A stretch of 64,000 nt of DNA. It comes from Centropus unirufus. Lineage: Eukaryota > Chordata > Aves > Cuculiformes > Centropidae. A program made the position numbers and the translations under genes. The DNA is taken from NCBI GenBank assembly GCA_013397695.1, contig VYZI01000192.1:1251807-1315806 (forward strand), written 5' to 3'. Within the stretch, counting starts at the first letter, position 1, and each line of letters begins with the position of its first letter. The notes beneath the pieces were generated by a model, which saw only the letters and a list, made by a program, of their open reading frames with translations, was not told the DNA's origin and did not search any database. Below, piece after piece: positions 1-11,435 of this stretch.

Positions 1-1148
1 TAGCTGAACCTGTTGGTTTCACCAGTTCTCATTATCAGTGGCTTCCAACACTTTGTTAACAGCTATACATGCAATTTTTTTAATAAAAGTTATTTTTTCA
101 TGGGCCATGTGACATCAGCCTTCTCTAAACAGACATCCTTCACACGCAGGCACATACTTGCCATTTAGGTGTGACATTTTTGCAAGCTTTTCCTCTGTCG
201 AGTTCACACAGCAACAGAGGATTATTGTTAAGAACATCCTTAATCTAATAAAGCAATACTTCATATTGCTAGGTCATTTCCTAAGAAGCTTGAGTTAAAA
301 GTATTCTTGAGAATACATGTTTTTCTCAGTGTTTATTTGTCTCACTCTTTTCTTTTAGAATTGCTTACAATGGAAGGAGGGAGGGAATAAATGCAAAAAC
401 TCAGGTGGTGAGGGAAGATGTGCTGATGCAAGGAGAGATGTGGTCACTGCTGTCTCAGTGTGGACAGTGGCTTTCCAGACTTCATACAGTCTTTTTCAGA
501 ACAGCTGTCCTTTCCATTTGAAGCAGGAAATGCACACGATTTACAAAAGAGCCATGGGCTGTTTCAGGAGACCTTCCAACCAATAAATAAGGAGTCCAAC
601 TCCAGCCCATCATTCCATGGTGGCGGTCCACCACTGATCTAAGGGAAAACAAGATGCAGGCTTAGGAACAATAAATTTAAAAATTGATGAGACTCCATAT
701 TCTAGTAAAACTTCTAGTTCAGTTCCGGGTGCAAACTACAACAAGAAATGTACTCCTGCTTAGAAGCAGCAACTGCTTCTCTCTGCTGGGTAGAAGTCAT
801 GTTTCAGCAGCCCTGGATAACAGGAAGAGGGTGTCAACGTGGAGCATTGTCCTCTCAAGGTAGAATACTCGACCTACTGCGGTGACTGAGTCAGGCAGCT
901 ACTCTAGATGAGGACTTAATTGACTAGTGGCAGGAATCAGAATGACAAAAGGCTGTTGATAAATCATTTGGGCTCCTGGAGGGTTTTCAAATGTGTTTGA
1001 GACTACTCATGTGCCTAGAGAGACCAAGAAACCAATCCACTTTCCAGGGCAATAGGCTTTGATTTCTGTAGAGCTAACAGGGCATGACATTTAAAATATA
1101 AATAAAAAATAGGTGAGGAGAAAAGCTTGAAGTGCACAGCAGACTGAC
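1..1148. other. Intergenic sequence, no gene recognised
   Basis: Moderately AT-rich unique sequence to the right edge of the first CR1. The only open frame of note (60 codons at 460-642, plus) has no recognisable domain and a length expected by chance. I saw no repeat family, RNA gene or CpG-rich promoter. Confidence 0.6.
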
Positions 1149-1571
1149 CATAGAATCATAGAATCTCTAAGTGGGAAAAGACCTTTGAGATCATCAAGCC
1201 CAACCATACCAGTCCCCTACTGAGTATATCCTTAAGCACTTCATCAACCCGTCTTTTAAATATCCCCAGGGATGGTGACTCAACCACCTCCCTTGGCAGC
1301 CTGTTCTAGTGCCCAATAACCCTTTCAGTGGAAAACTTTTCCTTATGTTCAGTCTGAACCTTCCTTGACACAACTTAAGGCTCTTCCCCCTCATCCTATG
1401 GCCTATCACTTGAGCAAACAGACGAACATGTTCCTCTCTACCAACCTCCTTCCATATAGTTGTAGACAGTAATAAGGTCTCCATTCAGCCTCCTCTTCTC
1501 TAGGTTAAACAACCTCAGAGTCCTCCGCTGCTCCTTGTTCACCAGCTTTGTTGCCCTTCTCTGGACATGCT
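1149..1571 (-). repeat. CR1 3' UTR and terminal octamer repeat
   Basis: This is the non-coding tail of the CR1 copy. On the plus strand it begins with the inverted octamer repeat, then runs through the conserved stretch found at the 3' end of several other copies here. For example, the block at 1260-1330 about a summary of small differences in CACC- and GCCTGTTC-containing sequence recurs at 38310-38350, and again in weaker form at 40690-40720. It marks the true 3' end of the element. Confidence 0.85.
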
Positions 1572-2358
1572 TCAGGACCTCAATGTTCTTCTTGTAGTGA
1601 GGGGCCCGAAACTGAACACATATTCAAGCTGTGTCCTCACCACTGTTGAGTACAGGGACACTGCCGCTTCCCTGGACCTGCTGGTCACGCTGTTTCTGAT
1701 ACAGGCCAAGATGCTATTGCCTTTGGCCACTTGGGCACACTGTTGGCTCATATTCAGCTGGCTGTCAACCAACACCCCCAAGTTCTTTTCTGCCCGGCAG
1801 CTTTCTAGCCACTGTTCCCCAAGCCTGTAGAGTTGCACAGAGTTGTTGTGTCCCAAGTGTAGGACTCTGCACTTGGCCATCAACTTCAGCCCGTTGGTCT
1901 CAGTCCATTGATTGAACCTGTTCAGATCCCTTTGTAGACACTCCCTGTCCTCAAGCAGATTGATAATTCTGCCTAGCTTAGTGTCATCTGTAAACTTAAT
2001 AAGAATATATTCAATCCCTTCATCCAGATTTTTTATAAGGATACTGAACAGAACTAGTTCCAGCACTGAGTGCTGGGGAACAACACTTTTGACCCACCCC
2101 CAGCTAGAATGAGCTCTATTTACCATGACTCCTTGGGCACAGCCATCCAGACACTTTTTTACCCAGCCGTGGGTGTAACCCTCCAGGATAACGGCAGCCA
2201 GCATCAAGTAGAGTACTGTGAGAAACAGTGTCAAAGACTTTACTGAAGTCCAGGTACCCTATGTCCACAGTTTTTCCCTCATCCATGAAGTCGGTCACTT
2301 TGTCATAGAAGGAGATTAGGTTAGTTTGGCAGGATCTGCCTTTCATAAACCCATGTTG
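1572..2358 (-). pseudogene. CR1 ORF2 reverse transcriptase remnant
   Basis: Two overlapping minus-strand frames (1572-2234 and 2116-2346) together encode the palm and C-terminal part of a CR1 reverse transcriptase, so a frameshift lies between them at about 2116-2234. Family features seen: the block before motif A (GRSCQTNLISFYDKV), motif A YLDFSKVFD with its Asp codon at 2248-2250, and the motif C position reading F-T-D-D at 1983-1994, where CR1 normally has F-A-D-D. Both catalytic Asp residues of motif C remain. The C-terminal block around GVLVDSQLNMS and the block SRSREAAVSLYS are typical of CR1. The RT fingers region is missing: the linker joins directly to the residues before motif A near 2358. 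It is a dead fragment. Confidence 0.88.
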
Positions 2359-2639
2359 ACTGTGTCAGGACTGCTGGTAGATGATGGAGAGGGATTTGGT
2401 GAGCACCTCTGCCATCTCCCTAAATACAATTGGGTGGATTCCATCAAGCCTCATAGACTTGTGAATGTATAATTAGTTCAGCGGGTCTCTAAAAATTTCC
2501 TCTTGGATCTTTGGAGCTTTGTTCTGCTCTCCCTCCCTGTCCTCTGGCTCTTGAGACTGAGAATCCAGAGAACATCTTATCTTACTATTAAAGACTGAAA
2601 CAAAGAAGGCAATCACAAGACTTATTCCAGTTGCTAGTG

Positions 2640-2965
2640 GAATAACTCATCAGGCTCTTCTTCTTGGCTGGGTGGTCCATAGCAGACTACCACTACAATA
2701 TTTGCCTTGTTGGTTGCTCCATTGATTTTTAACCATAGTCAAACAGCCCTATCACCACTACGGCTAAGCTCAAGGTTATCCAAATACTCTCTGACATAGA
2801 CAACTATCCCATCACCTCTCCTTCCTTGCCTATCCCACCTGAAGGATTTATAGACAACCATGGCAGCACTCCAGTTATGTGAGTCATCCCACTGTCTCTC
2901 TGAGATGGCAATTATATCATAGTTATCTTCTAGCTCCTCCCGTTAGCTTCCCATGTTGCGCGCAC
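2640..2965 (-). pseudogene. CR1 ORF2 APE endonuclease, N-terminal half remnant
   Basis: On the minus strand this segment encodes an apurinic-endonuclease-like domain as in CR1 ORF2. At 2867-2925 the translation reads YDIIAISERQWDDSHNWS, which corresponds to the family's ITE block; the catalytic Glu is kept. At 2644-2696 it reads VCYGPPSQEEEPDE, matching the YRPP block that follows the central strand. An in-frame stop lies between the two blocks. The C-terminal half of the domain, with the S-D-H catalytic block, is absent, because the sequence jumps near 2620 to the linker that precedes the reverse transcriptase. That linker is recognisable as the FVSVFN and DGIHP-like segments at about 2400-2610. 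Confidence 0.82.
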
Positions 2966-3221
2966 TGACTTACATGCATGGCTATTGATCCCGCTATGGT
3001 CCTGAGGGGAATAGTCTAAATTCCTAAGTGACTACTCACTGGATTTTCTACCCCATCAATAAACTTGACATCTTTCCTGCCACTTGCAGTGCTATCCCCA
3101 CTTCCTCTGAGGCGGCTTACCAAAGGGCCTCACTAGCATACCATCTCTTAGACACTGGAGTGCCATTTTGAGGGGTTTTTCTATCAAGCCCAGTTTTGTC
3201 CATGTTGCCCTTAACATCCAG

Positions 3222-4153
3222 TTTAAAGCTCTCTTAATGAGCCTTGCTAGTTTCTTGGTAAGCAACCTTTGGCCCCTTGGGTACAAGTATACCCCTTCCT
3301 TAGACAGACTGGTGCTGTGCAGGCCAACCCATGGTCAAAAAACTCAAAGTTTTGCTCCTCACACCAGGTTCAGAGACAGGTATTTATTTCCTAGTTCTTC
3401 TTACTCCTTCCCTCTTTATTTCCTGCAATAGGATAACAGCAGAGAACAATACCTATGCACCCAATCCCTGCTCTATTTGTTACAAAGCCCTGAAGATCCT
3501 TTTAGTTGCCCTCAGACTTCTTGTTTGGTTTTTGTTGCTACCTACTTAGAAAGCCAAGAGGATAATCATCTGTGGGCCTGACCAGAGTTGGAAGTTTTCC
3601 TTCTACACCTCTAACCAAGGTCCCAAATAGGCAGCAGACTTCCCTATGTAATAGGTCCAGTCTGCATATCGGGCCTTCTATTCCGTTTAGAAGGCGTTCC
3701 CTATGACAATGATCCATCTTTTCTTCTTGACCGAGGCCATTTTCATGGATGGCTTAGGGTTTCTTAACCTAGGGAATGTTGAGTATCTGTTGTGCAAGGG
3801 AACCTGGAAGGCTGAGGCTGATAGAGAAGACACGAGTGCTGTGCCAAAGAGGAACCTGTTGCTGCTCTCCTCCATCTCCTAATTTTAACTCCTCAGATTC
3901 AGTTGAATGAAGAGAGGATGGGGAGTCCTCTGTCACATGAGGGATGCCTGCCTGTTAAGTCTGAGACAGAAAGCATAGGCTCTTGTTCCAGTGATCAATC
4001 TCCCTCTCAGTCCCTGATGGTCCTCCACCTGCTCACCTCCTCCCTGAGTTCTGTTTTCAAACAGAGGAGCTCCTCCACCTGAGCACAAGTCCCACAAGTG
4101 AATTCCCCACTGCTGTCTGATTCCAATGCAGGAAGGGGGCACACCTTGCAGCT
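3222..4153 (-). pseudogene. CR1 ORF1 remnant: C4 finger, coiled coil, esterase
   Basis: Read on the minus strand. At 4086-4153 there is C-x2-C, then about 16-18 residues, then C-x2-C (SCKVC and CGTC), followed by a Glu/Leu-rich helix (VEELLCLKTELREEV) like the coiled coil of CR1 ORF1. Farther on is the esterase (SGNH/GDSL-type) domain known in CR1-clade ORF1 proteins. The nucleophile block reads RWIIVIGNAF at 3690-3716, where GDSL is expected, so the catalytic Ser is lost. Block REVCCLFG (3631-3645 and on) and block VRPTDDYPL (about 3558-3585) follow. The block that holds the catalytic His reads EGVYLYPRG with Tyr encoded at 3287-3289. It then continues into the KKLARLIKRALN helix. Several stops and frame changes interrupt it. 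Domain identity comes from motif recall, not a search. Confidence 0.78.
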
Positions 4154-4784
4154 CAGTGTCTGGAAGCGTGCACCCACAAGGACTCCATCTGGGAGGCTGC
4201 CTCAGTAACAGCCACTGTGTAACATGATGTCCTGAGGATCCACAGCATCCTGCAGGTGCATGGCAGGAACCGGTGGGTCTTCCACTCTCGTTCATCAAAG
4301 GAGAAATGCCAGGGTACAGGGACTGCTGAAGCCCTTCCTGGTGCCAGCAAAAGAAGCACTATCCCTCTCTAATATTTATCTTGAAGTGAGTAGGACTGCA
4401 TATCTGCTGGAAGTTCAGTCCATGGTTTACAACCACAGCTAAGTTGGTGCCAACACCCTACATGGCTGAGCGTGGGCTGCTGCCTCCTGTGGTGGTACTC
4501 AAGAAAAGGTGAAGGACATAGGAATTTCTGGGTCTGCACTGAAATGTTTGCAACAGCCCAGTACCTCAGGAAAATTGTGTGTATACATATGTGTATTTTT
4601 CAAAGGGAGAAAGATAGATAGACTATATCAAAATGGACAGAGAAGGAGACAAAAAAACATTATATTTGTAGCATGAGATATTTAGGTCCTAGACATACAA
4701 AAGAGCAGCAAAGTTAATGTTTGTACTCTGTCTCCTTAACAGCTACAAAACCCCTTATCTCCTCATGGCCTTTGTCTTACAGGT

Positions 4785-4855
4785 ATGCACACACACACAA
4801 TCTATATATATATGAGAGGGAGATAGATACATGTATGTGTATACGTGCCCTTCAC
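4785..4855. repeat. Short (AC)n and (TA)n microsatellite cluster
   Basis: An AC-dinucleotide run (4788-4799) is followed directly by a TA run (4803-4812), a GAGA/GATA-like stretch and a TG-rich stretch. Each tract is short and interrupted. Confidence 0.7.
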
Positions 4856-6601
4856 ATTATTAGCTTGCAGGTTAGCCCTGAATATTTGTGTGGCAGTGGG
4901 TCAAAGGAGTCTCAGCTAAGTATCTGCTCTGGCAGCCTCTCCAGAGTAATCCATCCTGGAGCACAACGAGCAGGAGAGACAAAGCAGCCACATGCTGTCA
5001 TTCCTGTGGCCAGCCGCATGAGTGCCTCAGCACAGCCTTACGACGCTTTGATGCAGGGCTACCCAACAGGATGCCTGAATGTCTTCCTGTTGCATTTTAA
5101 ATATTATATGTCCTAGTTGCAGATTAAAACTGACTAGGCAATCCTTACACTAAATGCAGGAAGTGCATTTCATTTGCATAGCTCTGATGGGATTAAACGA
5201 GGCATTAGAGTAATTAAGGTCAGAGGGTTTTTCCATTTACTAAATCCCTAAACCTACCTCCACTCTAACATAATTCAGTAATATAATGGGGCAAAAGGTC
5301 AGTGTAACAGTTTATGCCCATCTCGCTTTCCATCAAATAGAGATAAACCCTTTTTTGGACACAACATAAATTATTTTACTCACTGGCATCACAATAATCT
5401 GCTTCGTCTACCACCTGAATTCATTAACTATACTTTTTCTTGACTTTGCTTTTTTCTGGATTTGGGTAGGTAGATTAATAGAACCTTTTATGCATATGAC
5501 CTTACACTGTTTCATTTTTTAGAAAAGCCCAGCTGATACAGATCTCAAATATGCATTCCAATAAAGTTCTTCCCAAGTTTAAGATATTAAGGGAACCCTC
5601 TCCTAAAATGAGAACAATAAATGTACAGGGAAAATTTGGAAGATTATGTATTATTGGATATTGTGTGTTCTTATGAGTACACTTGCAGCAGTTATTACTT
5701 TTAATTAAATGCACATACATTTGACACTGCTGAAGGCCTTAGCTCCCACAGCTTCATTGTTTTCTGTAATCCAAAGCTGCCCCATTCAATCAAAAGGGCC
5801 TGGGAGAAGAGTAATGCTGAGCAAAGCTACTCTAGGGACAAGCATACCTGTATTTGTTGCCTTTTGTGGGTTCAGTTTCCTCCTTGCCAAGAGATTATGC
5901 CTGGCATACTTCCCCACTCGGAACATTCAAGGCCAACTCATTGTAAGCTGTGTCTCCCCAAAACAACCAAAACCTTTGCAGAGGTCTCAGCTGGGCATTT
6001 GCTCCATGACGATATTTTAGTGATGACTGCACCACTATGTAATTCTTGACTCATCATGTCTCTGAGCTCTCCCAAGTGGCTGATTCATATCTCCTATCAA
6101 AATAAAGGAAGCTGAAGGATGAAAAGAATATTTTGAAACTGGGTAATCATTGAAATTGCTTTAGCCGTACTATGGATAACAAAATAATGGATTCAAAACT
6201 GGTGGAAGTAATTGAAGCAGCTTCAGCCCTGCTAAGTGTTGTTAGAAAGTTGTCAAGTTGTCAAGCTTTCTTGAGACAGCTTTGGTGACATACTTGTCCC
6301 TCTCAGTGACCTCTATGTTGTTCCAGCCATGCATGTGACAGATGGGGTAGTGGTTTCAGTAGCAGGACAGCACACACAAGTGGGAATTAAACCCCAAGCA
6401 ACAAATATCATACCAGACATAATTAAGAATTAGAAGGAATTATTTTGCTTCTAAGAAACAAAGGGCAGTGAACATGCAGTACAAGCATCCAGCCTATAGC
6501 CAAGTGCTGCAGCACAGCTACATAAAAGGAAATATATTGGAGGGTTTTCTAGCAACTTTATTAAGTAAGTTTCACCTGCACAGCTTTGACCCTGGGTTGG
6601 A

Positions 6602-7159
6602 ATGTCTGGAGAGTGCAAAGAGAGCAGAGAGGACTTATCCTGGGCATTGTCAACTTGCATTTACATAGAGGACCACTTATGTTGTAACTTGTGTTTTTGT
6701 TATTTCACTAAACATGGTGCTTTTCTTCAGCTCCCCACAAGCAGGGGTGTCTCCTCACTCCCATGCCTGGTTCTTAGTAAAGAGAGGAGTGGCAGCGCAA
6801 GAACGTGTCCTCACAATCCCTGTCACTGGAGGCCGGGGCACCACTGGTTTTCAGAAGCCCCATGGGCCAAAGCTGACACTGCTTTACTGGTACAGGAGGC
6901 ATTGTTCAAAGAAGCAAGAATAAGGCAAGTCATCCTTGGGTATAAAGAGGCCAGCATGGAGAAAAGAGACAATAGAGCCAATAAAGCAGATAGTGTCATC
7001 CTGCTGGTATTCAGGTTGCACTGGTGTTTCATCCCCTGGCATAGGGTGAAGGTGTATTCTGTCCCTGATGAAGAAGTTTTGCATAGCCACACTGGCTCTG
7101 TATGTACTCGCCCAGCCTTGCACTCCTGCCTCTTGGAGTTTCAGTCACTTTTGGGCTAA
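6602..7159 (+). other. Longest gap-free open frame outside CR1; unidentified, probably chance
   Basis: A 185-codon frame from ATG at 6602 to a stop ending at 7159. I recognise no domain, signal peptide or membrane segment. Its composition (rich in Cys, His, Trp and Ser, without low-complexity domains) is that of translated non-coding DNA. Shorter open frames overlap it on the minus strand (6823-7092 and 6884-7123). By a rough estimate, the longest chance frame in 64 kb of DNA with this base composition is about 150-160 codons, so 185 is only slightly long. A single-exon retrogene fragment or part of a long exon is possible but unsupported. Confidence 0.15.
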
Positions 7160-10100
7160 GAGACCTTGGGAGTAGTGACCTGAATTAATTTCCAGATGCA
7201 AACAATGTCTGGACCTGCAAATACCTGGCCAGGTGTTTACCACGATGACCCTACACACAGCCGCTTCCACACGCCCTTGACTCTGTCCTCAACAGGGACG
7301 TCCAAAGGCAAGAGCAAATCTGCCAATAGTGCTGTAGGTGTAGGCTCACTGTACTGCACAGAGTTGGAAAGATGGCCCTACCCCAGACACATTATTGCAA
7401 CGTTTTCTCCACCCAAGAAGCCAAAGAGATAGGTGCTTGGGAATTATTTTCTTAAATAAATCTTTTGAATTAAAAAAAGAAGAAGAAGGTATCAGATTTA
7501 TGTTCAAAAGGAAGCAACTTCATAAAGACAACATAAACAAAGAGAGAAAAGCACTCTATGAAGCAAAGGATGCTTGAGCACAATTTTTAATCAGGGGACT
7601 CAATACGGCTTCTTGACCACTGGCTGTTCCCAGCACCACTAAAAGGGTAGATGAGATGTCTGTGCTAAGTAAACAGCATCTGTCATCTCTGCAGGCTGTT
7701 TGAAAGTGCTGACTAGCTGGTGAAGAGATTAGCACTGTCTGACTCCTCTCCTAATAACTGATTTGCTACCCAGGCTTGGCAGTGACTTCCTAATTGTCAG
7801 TTAGAACTGCTGACATTCCTGAATATTGTTCTTCAGATGTAAATAATATTTATTTGAGCATACTGTGGCCTCTGTTCTGATCCCGCAAGTTCAGGTGAGT
7901 TCCCTCACCTGAAAGAACCAAATCAAGTTTTGCCTCAGATAGTACATTCTTTTCACAAATAATGTGTCATAATACTTGTTTCCTTTATGAGAGTATATTT
8001 TAATTCATATGCTTGACATTTTAGTAGGTATTTTGAGTTGGGCTAGAATGAGTAAAACTACTTTACAGTGGGTTTAATCCTTGGGAAATCATGAAGCATG
8101 TCTGCTGATTCCTAAAGGGTAAAATTTAAATAGTTGTGTCTGACAAGGGCCATGAATAGGAACAATTTTTTTAGAGGTATAAATGTAGAATATTCCACAT
8201 TCTTATCAGGAGAAATCAAATGTTGAAAAGACGTGGCTATGTTTTGTCTATGGATTGTTTATATAGCTTATATTAAAGTAATTGCCTTTTCTGAAATTCT
8301 CATTAGGGTTATTAATTCCACTGTCTTTTAAAATAGTCTGGGAAAAATATTCTTCTGAAAATCATAGACATGTAGTTCTTTTAAGTTCAAAGTATGAAGT
8401 AACCAAGAGCTATGTTTTTCCTCTGCTTTCCTCTATTTTAATTTCTTTGCTTTTTATACTGCAACTCTGTTGAACAGATGGCTGCTAGCTTCTGACAAGA
8501 ATACTTCACTAGTCTTGGCAGGATGATGATGGTTCGATCACCCATTAATCCCATGGCAGATAATGGCTGAAAGCACCAGATCAGGTCACTCTTGTTGACC
8601 AGATTGTGCAAATCTATATGTGGGGTTTTTTCTCTGATTCCTTTTGAAAGCTTTTTCATTTGAATATGCAACACTAATGTGCCAGTCATTTTGAGTCTTA
8701 TCACAAATCCTCACCCTGTCCTCCTGTGATTTTTCCATCTGGTGAAAAAGCCTTCACATTTTCACCTGCAAAATAAAAATCACTCCCAGAAATGACAGGC
8801 TCTCAATGCAAGACATTCCTGTGATTCAGTCATGCCAGTGAATGTGATACCTGATCTCAACTCACACTTGGAGACTAACATGGAACCCTGCATAGAGACC
8901 AACCCAAGAGGCATTAAACTCGCGCTGGCAGGCACTGACCATCCCAGAGTGCTGAGCAGACCTCAGGAGAGCTAGTTCACCTTCATGGTCCACTGGCAGA
9001 AAGCTGAAAATTGGTCCTGCAGGCAGGATGCAGCAGGAATGGGAATCATACCCTGATGTGCTCCCCCTTCAACTGATGTGTAGCTTTGAAATGTCCCTTT
9101 TTCTAGGCAGCATTATTCTGAGCATGAAAAGGAAAAAAAAAAAAGTAATTAGTAAGAAATGCAAACAGCAGACCATTGATCAACACAGCTATTTTAATTG
9201 TTCTCTAAATCAGAAAAATACAGAATAATTTTACTTGCCTTAGCTTCTTTCCTGGCATTTCACTTTTTTTCTGTGGTGGTGTGGACATTGACTAATCTGT
9301 CACCCTAATGAATATAGGCCGTAGTGGTAAGTAGAGATTGTTTACTTGCATCCTTTGCATCTGTATGTGAATTTCATTACTGGATTGTGTTACACTGAAA
9401 GGTTCTTGGAAGATGGACAAAAAATTGGCAAACCTGCACTGTCACAGACTTATCAATATAGCATGTAGACCCTAACCATGAAATAATTATTTAGCCCTGG
9501 CCTGAACAAAACTCCCCATATAGCCAGTGACTGGGAAGAAATTGAGGTTTGCAAAAAAAATTTATTGAGCCAGGAGCTATTCTCTTCTAAAGCAAAAGCT
9601 GTTGCTCCCACAGCTTGTTAAGGAGTGCACATACTTAGCAGTTGTCCCTAAGAGTCAAGTAAACAGGTACTCCAATTGACATACAGACAAAGAGACTGTG
9701 AAAAGGGCTTTCTGAGTGTGCGTGGAGACCCTTAGTACCACACCAAGTGAAGTTCAAGACTGATTTTAGTGGCAGACGGAGAAGAATGTAGCAGTCTGTG
9801 GTAGTCAAAGCTATACCCAGATCAGTGGTTCTCTTGACTCATCTCACTGACCTGGGCCTGGCTGCTATGGACACATGGGGAAACAGCAAAAGGAACACAG
9901 AATGAAAAGGCAAACCTTAAAAAAAGGTCAGGTATAGCTATGCATAGGAAGTATTTGCTACTCTCAGGGTTTGCTGCACAATGGAGGCAGAAAAAGACAA
10001 GCCTTCCCCTAGAAATCACTGGCCACAGAAAGCCTTTCCTAGACAGCCATCCAGGGAGATAGAGTGAAAAAAAACCTGCATTCCCACTGATCCCCCTGGG

Positions 10101-10494
10101 AGGCAGAAGAGGAAGAAATACTGTGACTTCTCTATCAGCCGTGTGCTAGATGGTTTTGGCATGGATGTTTCTCATTAGGCCTGGTATGTCCTTATCCTTT
10201 GGTCATCTTGCAGTTCATGATGACCGAGCATCAGATGAGTGGTCACTCTGTTCCTAAACTATGTTTTGCTCTGCTGTTCTGAATGTTCCTGGAGAAGGAA
10301 TCAGCAACGCCCCAGCCCTGTGAGAACAGCTCTTTCGGAACAGAGAAGCTTAGATAACGTCTGAGACTATTTCAAAATTCAAAGCTGTTGTAGGTCTCTA
10401 CTAAACCTCCCTCTTCTCTTTTTAAGATATCCCACAAATATATACGTCCTTTCTGAAATATCCACCTCCATCAGGTCCCTACCTAAGTCCATAC

Positions 10495-11435
10495 CGGAAC
10501 CAATGGTGTTTAATATTTTCATCAATGAAACCAACAGTAAGATTGAGGGCACCCTCAGCAAGTTTGCAGGTGACACTCAGCTCATTGGTGCAGTCGTCAC
10601 ACAAGAATGATTGGGTTGTCATCCAGAGGAACCTGGACAAGNNNNNNNNNNNNNNNNNNNNNNNNNNNNNNNNNNNNNNNNNNNNNNNNNNNNNNNNNNN
10701 NNNNNNNNNNNNNNNNNNNNNNNNNNNNNNNNNNNNNNNNNNNNNNNNNNNNNNNNNNNNNNNNNNNNNNNNNNNNNNNNNNNNNNNNNNNNNNNNNNNN
10801 NNNNNNNNNNNNNNNNNNNNNNNNNNNNNNNNNNNNNNNNNNNNNNNNNNNNNNNNNNNNNNNNNNNNNNNNNNNNNNNNNNNNNNNNNNNNNNNNNNNN
10901 NNNNNNNNNNNNNNNNNNNNNNNNNNNNNNNNNNNNNNNNNNNNNNNNNNNNNNNNNNNNNNNNNNNNNNNNNNNNNNNNNNNNNNNNNNNNNNNNNNNN
11001 NNNNNNNNNNNNNNNNNNNNNNNNNNNNNNNNNNNNNNNNNNNNNNNNNNNNNNNNNNNNNNNNNNNNNNNNNNNNNNNNNAAGGCTCTGGGGAGACTTT
11101 ATAGTGGCCTTTCAGTACCTGGAGGGGCCTACAAGAAAGCTTGGGAGGGAATTTTTGCAAGGGGATGTAGTGATAGGATGAGGGAGAATGGCTTTAAATT
11201 GGAGGGGGGAAGATTCAGATTAGGCATTAGGAAGAAATTTCTCACAACAAGGGTGGTGAGGCACTGGCACAGGTTGCTCAGAGAAGCTGTGAAGTCCCCT
11301 CCCTGGAAGTGTCTTGATCAGTCTGGAGTTGTGGGAGGTGTCCCTGTCCATGGAACTATATGATTTGGAATTAGATGGTCGTAAAGGTCCCTTCTTACCC
11401 AAACCATTCTATGATTCTATGACTTTATGATTCTA
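10495..11435 (+). mobile_element. CR1 LINE 3' segment containing an assembly gap
   Basis: A 5'-truncated CR1 copy. The left part (10495-10641) encodes the end of the reverse transcriptase palm. The phrase VFNIFINETNSKIEGTLSKF leads into the motif C position, which reads F-A-G-D at 10563-10574 in place of F-A-D-D, and a stop follows within 50 bp. After the run of N, 11082-11405 is the CR1 region that ends ORF2 plus the 3' UTR, and 11406-11435 is the terminal octamer repeat (attctatg-like, about three and a half units, the third degenerate). Nothing of ORF1 or the endonuclease is present. The two arms next to the gap are almost identical to those of the copy at 21020-23274. Confidence 0.88.
10642..11081. 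other. Assembly gap, 440 N
   Basis: A run of 440 N inside a CR1 copy. The matching interval of the ungapped copy at 34018-35174 is 384 bp (34410-34793), so the stated size is plausible and the missing sequence is almost certainly more CR1. Open frames that appear to cross the N run are not real. Confidence 0.98.

Larger units (their letters stand above)
1149..4450 (-). mobile_element. CR1 LINE, both ORFs represented, internally deleted and inactive
   Basis: A non-LTR retrotransposon read on the minus strand. The 3' end is at 1149, where the plus strand shows the complement of the CR1 terminal octamer repeats (ccatagaatcatagaat). Going 5' on the minus strand one meets a 3' UTR (1149-1571), reverse transcriptase (1572-2358), an RT linker (2359-2620), part of an APE endonuclease (2640-2965), and an ORF1 with esterase, coiled coil and a C4 zinc-finger-like segment (3222-4153). 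Most avian CR1 copies are short 5'-truncated pieces, so a copy reaching ORF1 is uncommon. Its length of about 3.3 kb is below the roughly 4.5 kb of a full element, and two internal deletions near 2358 and 2620 explain much of the shortfall. The 5' boundary near 4450 is approximate. Many stops and frameshifts show it cannot move. Confidence 0.9.
4451..10494. other. Intergenic sequence, no gene recognised
   Basis: Unique, mostly AT-rich sequence. It holds a short (AC)n/(TA)n microsatellite (4785-4855), an A-run at 9133-9144, an 8-bp tandem duplication of agttgtca at 6248-6265, and one long open frame at 6602-7159, listed separately. A stretch at about 5100-5290 with octamer (atttgcat) and TAATT-type motifs could be a conserved non-coding element, but that cannot be judged from a single sequence. 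No transposon was recognised. Confidence 0.55.

Noticed and set aside
1567..2112. Plus-strand open frames of 66-87 codons
   Set aside because: They are antisense to the RT of the minus-strand CR1.
9815..9835. cagtggttctc as the terminal inverted repeat of a hAT-type DNA transposon
   Set aside because: The similarity stops after 11 bp, and no partner repeat or target duplication was found.
10525..11363. Long open frames (up to 250 codons) across the first N run, on both strands
   Set aside because: They stay open only because N codons cannot be read as stops. The real sequence on either side is CR1.
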